Origin: an uncultured Eubacterium sp.
GTDB taxonomy: Bacteria > Bacillota > Clostridia > Lachnospirales > Lachnospiraceae
Assembly: GCA_910584875.1 (NCBI GenBank)
Contig: CAJUDA010000012.1
Coordinates: 1 to 64,000 of the forward strand
Direction: 5' to 3'
Length of the DNA stretch: 64,000 bases
The notes below the pieces were generated by a model. That model made no database searches. It was not told the DNA's origin and saw nothing but the letters and a program-made list of their open reading frames with translations. Below, in pieces: positions 7,919 to 15,677 of this stretch. Position 1 is the stretch's first letter; each line of letters begins with the position of its first letter. Position numbers and translations under genes: made by a program.

Positions 7919-10356
7919 TACAGATCAAGAATCTACAAAAATACTACAATCAGGGAAAAAAGAATGAACAGCATGTATTAAATGATATCACGCTGGAATT
8001 TCCCTCCACAGGGCTGATCTGCATCCTTGGCGAGAGCGGTTCCGGGAAAACAACCCTGCTGAATACCGTCGGCGGACTGGATACATTTTCCGGCGGATCG
8101 ATCACGATTGATGACAAAGAGCTGAAAAAATATGACCCCAGGGTGATGGAGCCGATCCGCAATAACAGTTTTGATTACATTTTTCAGAATTATTATCTTC
8201 TGAAAGATTATTCCGTTTCCTACAATATCAAGCTTGCCCTGAACCGCTACGATCTGACGGAAGAGGAAAAGGAAGAGCGGGTTGATTATGTGCTGAACAC
8301 TCTGGGGATCGGAAAATACAAAAAGAAGACTGTATCCAAATTATCCGGCGGACAGCAGCAGCGTGTCTCCATTGCCAGGGCACTGGTAAAATCACCGGAC
8401 GTCATCTTCGCCGATGAGCCCACCGGCAATCTGGATGAAGAAAATACGATCCGTACCATGAGCATTCTCAAAAACATTTCCAAAGAATGTCTGGTGCTGC
8501 TCGTCACTCATGAAAAAAGGATCGCCCGTTTCTTCGGAGACCGCATCATTGAAGTCTGTGACGGCAGGATTGTGAAGGATGAACCAAACATCCCGGCCGA
8601 CTCCTATGAGCGCAGCGACGACGCCAATATCTATCTGAAAGAACTGGAACAAAAAGATCTGTCCGGCGAACTGGCAGAATTTCATATGTTCCAGCATAAG
8701 CATGCCGTTCCGCACAAGATCGAACTGACACTGGCATGGAAGGATGATAAATTGTACATCCAGAACAATATGCCCTATGACATCCTGATCGAAGGCGTGG
8801 AAAACGGCGTACAGATCTTGGACGAGGAGCGTCCTACCCTGGATCTTGAAAATGTGGACGAATTTAGCTACGAGCTGCCTAAGCTGGAAAGTAAAGGATC
8901 TGCCAGACTCTCGGGGAGGGAAATCCTGCGCATGGCGGTCGAGAATCTCCAGCTCATGGGAAAGAAACAGGCATTTGTGATATCAATCCTGCTGGTGACG
9001 GCGGTACTGCTCTCCATCACCCTGGCACAGTTTATCAACGCCCATACCATTGATCCGTCTGCCGTGATCGCCACCGATTCGCACTATGTCCTGGTCGATT
9101 TTTCCGGCACGACCTCCTTCCGTGGTTATGATGCGAGGGAGCAGCTGAATGAATACATACAGACAACGCTTACCAGCAACAAAGAAGCAGAACCGTTTTT
9201 CGTACCCAAGGTCAACGTATATCTCACCGGCGGCGGATTTAAACAGCTGACCAAGCTGACCCAGATGATCCAGGATTATTCCTTTGTCTCTAAGACACAT
9301 CTGAACGAATCGGATCTGATCTGCGGAGAAATGCCAAAAAAACGCAACGATGTCGTGATGGACCGGCTGCTTGCCGAACGGCTGATCCATACAAAGGCAT
9401 CTGTCTCCACCCAGCACCCGACTCCCGAATCCTTCCTCGGTATGACACTCGTTATGTCCGCTGTCAGTCAGGAGTTCCATGTTGTCGGCATCAGCGATAC
9501 CGAACAGCCCGTCATGTATTGTGGCCAGAATGTCCTGCTGGGAGTCAATACAAAAGGATATTCGATCGCTGACATCGCCGAGCTGCAGGCGGAGGCTCCC
9601 AATTCCTACAAGGACCTGACATTGAATAAAGATGAAGTCATGGTCCGTCAGGGACTGTATGACTCAATGGATCTTGGCGCCGACGGCACCATCAGCCTCG
9701 GTGAAGATTTCCAGCACAGCTTCAAAATTGTTGACACATTTCCCGATAATATCGGTGTGGATTACATTTTATCGGATGAGGGATGTATCAATATACGCAA
9801 CATGATGATCTATGAAAATATGACCTGCCTTTTGTACGCCCAGGATCCTGCCAAAACAGCGGCGTATTATAAAAAGAATGAGAATAATCTTGGGTATGTC
9901 TATGAAGCCCAGATTTCCATTCCGTCCGAGAATGAGCTGAAAGCATACAAAGAAGCGCATTCTTCCGATATGGATGCCAAACAGCTGATCCCGCTGGCAG
10001 TGGCAGTGATTTCACTGATCATGGTATATTTTACGATCAAATCCAATGCCTCCTCACGCAGCGAGGAACTGACCGTATACCGCCTGATCGGGATCTCCCG
10101 GGGCAGTATCCTGAAAGCCTATATGCTGGAGATGGCACTGGTCACGACTTACACCTCCCTTCCGGCGGTGCTGATCACCAGCGGCGTCATTCAGTTTATC
10201 GGTTCGATCCCCTCTCTGGAGACCAACATGGCATTCCCCTGGTGGTCAGCGCTTCTCCTGGTGGCATGTATCTATGCTGTCCATATCTTTATCAGTATAC
10301 TGCCTGTCTATGGGATCCTGTCCAGACCGCCGGCAACTCTGGCGGTAAAAGAATAA
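7915..10356 (+). CDS. MacB-like ABC transporter, ATPase and permease in one chain (second subunit)
   Basis: An 813-residue protein with the same layout as its neighbour: ATPase at residues 1-230 (Walker A GESGSGKTT, signature LSGGQQQRVSIARA, Walker B VIFADEPTGNLDE, H-loop VTHE), a linker of about 110 residues, a helix near 355-375, a large outer domain and three C-terminal helices. The start overlaps the previous stop by 4 bases. The two chains are only distantly alike outside the ATPase, as expected of partners in a heterodimer. Both ATPase sites look intact. The linker differs from that of its partner and carries no motif I recognise. A role in antimicrobial-peptide resistance or peptide export is plausible; nothing here fixes the substrate. 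Confidence 0.88.
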   Translation: MIQIKNLQKYYNQGKKNEQHVLNDITLEFPSTGLICILGESGSGKTTLLNTVGGLDTFSGGSITIDDKELKKYDPRVMEPIRNNSFDYIFQNYYLLKDYSVSYNIKLALNRYDLTEEEKEERVDYVLNTLGIGKYKKKTVSKLSGGQQQRVSIARALVKSPDVIFADEPTGNLDEENTIRTMSILKNISKECLVLLVTHEKRIARFFGDRIIEVCDGRIVKDEPNIPADSYERSDDANIYLKELEQKDLSGELAEFHMFQHKHAVPHKIELTLAWKDDKLYIQNNMPYDILIEGVENGVQILDEERPTLDLENVDEFSYELPKLESKGSARLSGREILRMAVENLQLMGKKQAFVISILLVTAVLLSITLAQFINAHTIDPSAVIATDSHYVLVDFSGTTSFRGYDAREQLNEYIQTTLTSNKEAEPFFVPKVNVYLTGGGFKQLTKLTQMIQDYSFVSKTHLNESDLICGEMPKKRNDVVMDRLLAERLIHTKASVSTQHPTPESFLGMTLVMSAVSQEFHVVGISDTEQPVMYCGQNVLLGVNTKGYSIADIAELQAEAPNSYKDLTLNKDEVMVRQGLYDSMDLGADGTISLGEDFQHSFKIVDTFPDNIGVDYILSDEGCINIRNMMIYENMTCLLYAQDPAKTAAYYKKNENNLGYVYEAQISIPSENELKAYKEAHSSDMDAKQLIPLAVAVISLIMVYFTIKSNASSRSEELTVYRLIGISRGSILKAYMLEMALVTTYTSLPAVLITSGVIQFIGSIPSLETNMAFPWWSALLLVACIYAVHIFISILPVYGILSRPPATLAVKE

Positions 10357-10383
10357 TGGAAATGTTATAATGGAGATGTTAAA

Positions 10384-12207
10384 ATGGATGTTTTGAAATT
10401 TGGTTTCCGCTACTGGAAACGTAATCTGGGGCTGTCTATCCTGACCCAGCTAATGAGCTTTATCGCATTGGGAGCAGATCTTCTGCTCCCAATGCTGACT
10501 GCCATGTTTATCGACTATATCATTAAAGACAGTGCTGTGACAGAGGATAATGTATTTTCCTTTATGCTCAACGGCAGGTACGGGCAGGTCCATACGATGG
10601 AACTGTTCTGGCATCTGGCGCTGCTGTTTGTCTCTCTTCTTATGATAAAACTTATCCTCACCTACGCAAAGAATGTATTAAACCAGAAGCTGGGACTGCG
10701 TCTGGAAACCGATCTGCGCCTCGCCACGTTCCACAAGCTGATGACACTGGACAGCGCCACGATCTCAGAATACAATACCGGTGAGCTTCTGACTACGGTC
10801 AACTCGGACACGATCATGTTTAAGGAGATGTTCTGCCGTATCATACCAAACATTCTTGACAGTATCTTCGTCCTGGTTATCGCTGTTGTTTTTCTCGCCA
10901 GCATCAACCCCTGGCTTTTGATCATCCCGCTTTTGATGATGCCGGTGTTTGCCTTTTCCCTGATGCGTTTTAAGAAGCTGGCAAGGATGAATTTCCGTGA
11001 TATCCGCGCCCGCAACAGCGATATGAACCTGAATGTCCAGGAAAACATAGAAGCGGTCCGGCTCGTGCGTTCGTTCACCAACGAGACGGTAGAAAAAGAA
11101 AAATTCGATGAGTCCAATCAGAAACTGAAAGCTTCCTATCTGAAACAGGTGAGGCTTTCTGCCTCCTTTGAAGCGGCGTTCAGCGCCATCAAACAGACTG
11201 CGTACATCGGCAGCATCGCCGTCAGCGCCATCCTGGTCATGAACGGCAGGATCATGGTGGGCTACCTTGCTTCCTGTGCCAGCTATGTTATGAAGATCAT
11301 GGATTACATCACGATGATCAACAATATGATCTTCCAGATGCAGCAACAGATCGTATCCGGTTATAAGATGATGCACTTTGTAGAGTGTGAGAGCCGGATT
11401 CCTGACGGAACAGAAGAAGCGGATACCACCGTGTCCCCGCACCTTATGCTAAAGGGAGCATCGATGAAACTGCTGGATAAAACCGTCTTAAAAAACATAG
11501 ATCTTGACATCCCCTACGGAAAAAAAGTCGGCATCGTCGGCGGCACCGGAAGCGGTAAGACAACCCTGCTGGAAGCTGTGATCCGGATCCATGACCTGAC
11601 AGAAGGAGAGATCCTCCTGAACGGTAAAAATGTGAAGGACTATTCCCTGGAATCCCTGCGCCGCCAGTTCGCCTATGTATTCCAGGATGTATTCCTTTTC
11701 TCCAATACGATTGATTCCAATATATCCTATGCCGACCCGGAAGCCGAAGAAAAGGCAGTGATCCGTGCCGCACAACATGCCCAGGCACATACGTTTATCA
11801 CAAAACTGGAGGACGGCTACGACACAATCGTCGGCGAACGGGGACTTGGCATCTCCGGCGGTCAGAAACAGCGTGTCTCCATCGCCCGGGCGCTTCTCAA
11901 AGACGCTCCGGTCCTCGTACTGGATGATTCCACTTCAGCACTGGACGTCGATACAGAAAAAAAACTGCTGCAGGAGATCCGTACCCACTTTTCGGATAAA
12001 ACGGTGCTGATCTCCGCCCATCGCATGTCTTCCGTCGTCGACTGCGATGAGATCCTGTATATGCTGGATGGTGAGATCGCAGAGCGCGGTACATTTAAGG
12101 AACTGATGGCGCTGGACGGTCATTTCGCCAATGTCTACCGGATCCAGGAAGCACAGAAAAATGAAGTGGTCGACTTCGATCAGCTGGCAGAGGGAGGGGA
12201 AGGATAA
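10384..12207 (+). CDS. ABC exporter half-transporter with degenerate catalytic site
   Basis: A 607-residue half-transporter with six membrane helices in the first 310 residues and an ATPase domain: Walker A GGTGSGKTT, Q-loop VFQD, signature ISGGQKQRVSIARAL, Walker B VLVLDDSTSALD, H-loop SAHR. The catalytic Glu after Walker B is replaced by Asp (LDDS instead of LDEA), the mark of the non-hydrolysing site in heterodimeric exporters such as TM287/288, BmrCD or LmrCD. The next gene starts on the last base of this stop and has a normal site, so the two form one heterodimer. The 27-base gap from the preceding gene carries no terminator. Confidence 0.92.
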   Translation: MDVLKFGFRYWKRNLGLSILTQLMSFIALGADLLLPMLTAMFIDYIIKDSAVTEDNVFSFMLNGRYGQVHTMELFWHLALLFVSLLMIKLILTYAKNVLNQKLGLRLETDLRLATFHKLMTLDSATISEYNTGELLTTVNSDTIMFKEMFCRIIPNILDSIFVLVIAVVFLASINPWLLIIPLLMMPVFAFSLMRFKKLARMNFRDIRARNSDMNLNVQENIEAVRLVRSFTNETVEKEKFDESNQKLKASYLKQVRLSASFEAAFSAIKQTAYIGSIAVSAILVMNGRIMVGYLASCASYVMKIMDYITMINNMIFQMQQQIVSGYKMMHFVECESRIPDGTEEADTTVSPHLMLKGASMKLLDKTVLKNIDLDIPYGKKVGIVGGTGSGKTTLLEAVIRIHDLTEGEILLNGKNVKDYSLESLRRQFAYVFQDVFLFSNTIDSNISYADPEAEEKAVIRAAQHAQAHTFITKLEDGYDTIVGERGLGISGGQKQRVSIARALLKDAPVLVLDDSTSALDVDTEKKLLQEIRTHFSDKTVLISAHRMSSVVDCDEILYMLDGEIAERGTFKELMALDGHFANVYRIQEAQKNEVVDFDQLAEGGEG

Positions 12208-13970
12208 TGGCAAAAAGAAATACATATTTTCAGGATGAAGTGATTGAGCGTAAGATTGACATAAAGCAGTTTGGAAAGGTACTCCGGTACATACTGCCCT
12301 ATAAAAAGATCTTTCTCTTTGTTTGCTTTTTGATGGCGTTTTCTTCCATCGTTTCGATGATCACCCCTCTTTTGTTAAAAAAGATCATTGATGAAGTAGT
12401 GGTGACTGCGGAATACCGTACCCTCGCTCTTGTCATTGCCGGGATGGTGATCCTCGCCGGGATTGAGATCGCTGTCACCTATGCGCACCAGCGGCTGATG
12501 GGTACACTGGGGCACAATGTCATCGCCACGATCCGGGAAGACATCTTCTACAAACTTCAGGAACTGTCCTTTGACTATTTTGACAGCAAACCCGACGGCA
12601 AGATCGTCGTCAGGGTAACCGAATACATCAATGACCTGGCAAACTTTTTTACTAATTATGTCCTGCTTTTGCTGACCTATATTGCAAAGATCATAATCGT
12701 AACCTTTTTTATGCTCGGTCTCAGTCCCCAGCTCACGGGGGTAGTGTTTGCCACCGTCGTTCCCATGATGATCTGTGTCTTTACCCTGCGCTACTCTGTG
12801 CGCAAACTTTTTGGCACCCACCGTGCCAAGATCTCCAACAGGACTGCTTTTCTGATCGAAACGATCATGGGAGAAAAGATCGTTAAGAACTATAACCATA
12901 CTAAAAGCAGTGAAGACATCTACAATCATATTCATGGACTGAGCATGACACAGTGGATGCGCATCGTCCTCCGCATCGAATTAAACACGCCGGTTGTAGA
13001 GACATTCTGGAATGTGGGAATGCTCTGCCTATACGGCATAAGCCTCAGCCTGATCCTGGGTGGAAGCAGTGTTATCAATGCCGGTACCGTATTTGCCTTT
13101 ACCAGCTATATGACACTGTTCAGCGGTCCCCTGACACAGATCGCCTTTATCGTCCAGCAGATGGCACAGGTGAGCTCTAACTTAGAACAGGTCTTTGATA
13201 CCATCAACTGCCCGGTTGATATCAAAGACCCGGAACATCCTGTTATACTGAATCAGGTAAAAGGAAAGATCGACTTTCACGACGTCACGTTTTCTTATGA
13301 CGGTGAGATCAATATCCTCGAACACTTCGACCTGCATGTATCACCAGGAGAGACGATCGCCTTGGTAGGACCGACCGGTGCGGGAAAAACGACGATCATC
13401 AATATGCTGACCCGGTTTTATGATGTATCACAGGGCAGCGTCCGAATCGATGATATAGATGTCCGGGACGCCTCTCTTCACTCTCTTCGCCAGGAAGTGG
13501 GGGTCCTGATGCAGGATCCTTTCATCTTCCGTGGGACGGTGCTGGAAAACATCCGTTACGGCAGACCGGATGCCACCGATGAAGAATGCATCGCCGCCGC
13601 GCGCACGATATTCGCCGATCATTTTATATCGAAGCTGTATGACGGATACAACCATGTCCTGGAGGAGCGGGGCGCCGGACTGTCCGCTGGGGAAAAACAG
13701 CTCCTGTCCTTTGCCCGGATCATTCTGAAAAACCCTTCGGTCATCATACTGGATGAGGCCACAAGCTCGATTGATACAGAGACCGAGAATCTGATCCGTC
13801 AGGCTCTGGATATTATCCTGAAAGAAAAAACCGCTTTCATCGTCGCCCACCGGCTCTCAACGATCCGGGGCGCCGACCGCATCCTGTACATCCAGGATAA
13901 AGGGATCGCCGAATCCGGCACCCACGATGAACTTATGGCAAAGAAGGGCTTATACTATCAGCTCAATTAG
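12207..13970 (+). CDS. ABC exporter half-transporter, canonical partner
   Basis: A 587-residue half-transporter with six helices and an ATPase domain: Walker A GPTGAGKTT, Q-loop LMQDP, signature LSAGEKQLLSFARI, Walker B VIILDEATSSID with the catalytic Glu present, H-loop VAHR. It overlaps the preceding stop by 1 base (TAATG), which indicates coupled translation and a heterodimer. Last gene of the AraC-led operon; a hairpin about 75 bases downstream probably ends the transcript. Multidrug or peptide export is the family's usual role. Confidence 0.92.
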   Translation: MAKRNTYFQDEVIERKIDIKQFGKVLRYILPYKKIFLFVCFLMAFSSIVSMITPLLLKKIIDEVVVTAEYRTLALVIAGMVILAGIEIAVTYAHQRLMGTLGHNVIATIREDIFYKLQELSFDYFDSKPDGKIVVRVTEYINDLANFFTNYVLLLLTYIAKIIIVTFFMLGLSPQLTGVVFATVVPMMICVFTLRYSVRKLFGTHRAKISNRTAFLIETIMGEKIVKNYNHTKSSEDIYNHIHGLSMTQWMRIVLRIELNTPVVETFWNVGMLCLYGISLSLILGGSSVINAGTVFAFTSYMTLFSGPLTQIAFIVQQMAQVSSNLEQVFDTINCPVDIKDPEHPVILNQVKGKIDFHDVTFSYDGEINILEHFDLHVSPGETIALVGPTGAGKTTIINMLTRFYDVSQGSVRIDDIDVRDASLHSLRQEVGVLMQDPFIFRGTVLENIRYGRPDATDEECIAAARTIFADHFISKLYDGYNHVLEERGAGLSAGEKQLLSFARIILKNPSVIILDEATSSIDTETENLIRQALDIILKEKTAFIVAHRLSTIRGADRILYIQDKGIAESGTHDELMAKKGLYYQLN

Positions 13971-14043
13971 AGCAGATTAGTTGTGACTTGCAAAATAATA
14001 CCGTAAGGTTCTCTACCGTAAATTCCATGGTCTGAATATAGGA

Positions 14044-14085
14044 GGCAGCTACTTTTTTGTAAAGTGGCTGCCGTTTGTTGTCTTA
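14044..14085 (+). terminator. Terminator of the exporter operon
   Basis: Nine-pair hairpin (14044-14052 with 14064-14072, 11-base loop) followed by a T-rich tail (14073-14084). It lies 74 bases past the last exporter stop and before the convergent MATE gene. Confidence 0.6.
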
Positions 14086-14111
14086 TCAGATGAGTGTATC
14101 TGGCACCCGGG

Positions 14112-15422
14112 TCATGGAATTTCCTTATTATCAATATACCGCTTCAGCACGATTGCTAAAATGGCTGATAAAATCCTTGCAAACACTGTACTCCACCAAA
14201 TCATGATCTGACCGCCGGATAAGGGCGGCAAAATAAGCATAAGGACTAGCATAAACAGCGGTTCTATAAATGTCAAAATATAGGAAAATGAACTTTTTTC
14301 CGTAGCATAAAAACTGGCTGTTGTAATGCGGTTGACGGCAACGAAAGGCACGGATACTAAAAAAACCGGCATTATTCTCGCAATCTCTATATTTACTTCA
14401 TTCGATGCACCAAACAGTAACCCTAAACTCTCTCTGGTGGCATACATGGCTATGCAGCCAATGACCGACAGCAGCATGGAAAAACCATATGCTAATTTCC
14501 GCACATTCCTAAGCTTCTTATAATCACGTTCACCATAATGTCTGCTGATCAACGGCTGGCTCCCATCCCCAACACCCTGAAAAATCAAATAAATAATACA
14601 CATGATATAGGCAATGCACGCATAGGTGGCGATTGCCTGTTCCCCTCCATAAGAAATGGAAAAACGGTTGATAATAATCAAAGATATGTTGGGGGTCATG
14701 GCAAGCCCAAAAGGGGCAATCCCAATTCTAATAATAGATGCAGATACCGTCCCCATCTTGGAGAACGGGATATTTAAAGTAAACTGCTTTTTCCACAGTA
14801 AGTAAACCAATGCAGTCAGCATTGTAACGCCCTGCCCGATAATGGTAGCCAATGCCGCCCCTGCTACACCCTGCCCAAACACCCATACAAACAGGTAATC
14901 AAGAATAATGTTTGTGACAAAGCCTGCTATCATGGAAAACATGGCATAAAAAGAACCGCCGTGATTACGGATAAATGGAATTAAGCCCGTTCCAATAATT
15001 TGAAGTCCTGCCCCCAGCGCAATAATAGCGATATACTCCTCGCCTAAAGAAAGGAGCTGCCCTCTTGCCCCTAACAGACCTAAAAGGGGGCTGTTAAGGA
15101 AGAACACGGAAACAGTCAGGATTATGCTTGAAACAATCAGCACCCATAAAGCGCCCGCTGTAAATTCTCTGGCTCGCTTTTCATTCTTTTCAGCCTTATT
15201 GATGGAATAATAAATCGCCCCGCCCATGCCAATTCCTGTGCCTAATGCCTGTATAACCGCTACAATGGGATAGGCGATATTTACGGCTGAAAGCCCTATA
15301 TCGCCCATGCTGTTACCGACAAAATAGCCGTCAACAATCGTATATACCCCAGATAATGCAAAGGATAACACAGAGGGGATGACATATTGAAAGAATACCT
15401 TTATATCATTTGTCTTTTCCAT
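14112..15422 (-). CDS. MATE-family multidrug efflux transporter
   Basis: A 436-residue membrane protein with about twelve hydrophobic segments in two similar halves. Typical MatE features are the N-terminal IPSVLSFALSGVYTIVDGYFVG stretch (given here only as a family mark at residues 13-34), GIGMGGAIYYS near residue 70 and a matching GVGDGSQPLISRHYG in the second half. Such pumps expel cationic compounds using a sodium or proton gradient. I choose the ATG at 15422, which has GGAGG 11 bases upstream; an ATG 9 bases earlier is too close to it. The gene overlaps the end of a broken MarR regulator. Base composition is more AT-rich than the neighbouring exporters, and the gene sits between two unrelated transcription units, which hints at acquisition. 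Confidence 0.9.
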   Translation of the reverse strand: MEKTNDIKVFFQYVIPSVLSFALSGVYTIVDGYFVGNSMGDIGLSAVNIAYPIVAVIQALGTGIGMGGAIYYSINKAEKNEKRAREFTAGALWVLIVSSIILTVSVFFLNSPLLGLLGARGQLLSLGEEYIAIIALGAGLQIIGTGLIPFIRNHGGSFYAMFSMIAGFVTNIILDYLFVWVFGQGVAGAALATIIGQGVTMLTALVYLLWKKQFTLNIPFSKMGTVSASIIRIGIAPFGLAMTPNISLIIINRFSISYGGEQAIATYACIAYIMCIIYLIFQGVGDGSQPLISRHYGERDYKKLRNVRKLAYGFSMLLSVIGCIAMYATRESLGLLFGASNEVNIEIARIMPVFLVSVPFVAVNRITTASFYATEKSSFSYILTFIEPLFMLVLMLILPPLSGGQIMIWWSTVFARILSAILAIVLKRYIDNKEIP

Positions 15423-15668
15423 TGCTGTCATTACCTCCTGCCGGTGTAAGCCGGATGAGCTTATTTCTTTTATCCTCCTGCATGGGGAGAAGCTCAACCA
15501 GGCCTTTCCGTTCAAACTCTTTCAAAATCATGTTGATGGTCTGTTTAGGTATCATCCACCTCTGGCTGATTTTTCTCTGCGTACAGTCGTTCCCGCCCTC
15601 GTGGATTGTGGACAGCACCAGTAAAAAAATTGGCAGGGATTTTACACCCTGCCAATCATTCTGGATTT
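15406..15668 (-). pseudogene. MarR-family regulator remnant, truncated at both ends
   Basis: The reading frame from 15668 carries, without a usable start, a MarR-like winged-helix core: SLPIFLLVLSTIHEGGND, then CTQRKISQRWMIPKQTINMI (recognition region), then the wing (GLVELLPMQEDKRNKLIRLTPAG). It lacks the N-terminal dimerisation helix, because the frame is closed by a stop at the GH43 end, and it lacks the C-terminal helices, as it ends soon after LTPAG. A GTG at 15618 could start a 70-residue peptide but has no binding site and would cut into the domain. It probably once regulated the MATE gene. The left break lies within about 10 bases of the GH43 stop. Confidence 0.65.
15623..15655 (-). 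terminator. Terminator of the GH43 gene, lying inside the MarR remnant
   Basis: Nine-pair inverted repeat (15630-15638 with 15647-15655, 8-base loop) followed on the minus strand by seven T (complement of A 15623-15629). It is a good intrinsic terminator 23 bases past the GH43 stop, although the same bases read in frame as MarR residues. Confidence 0.75.
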
Positions 15669-15677
15669 AATATTAAT

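Noticed and set aside
15406..15618. Calling a functional 70-residue MarR protein from the GTG at 15618
   Set aside because: No ribosome binding site; it would lack both dimerisation ends, and the homologous reading continues upstream of the GTG to a stop.
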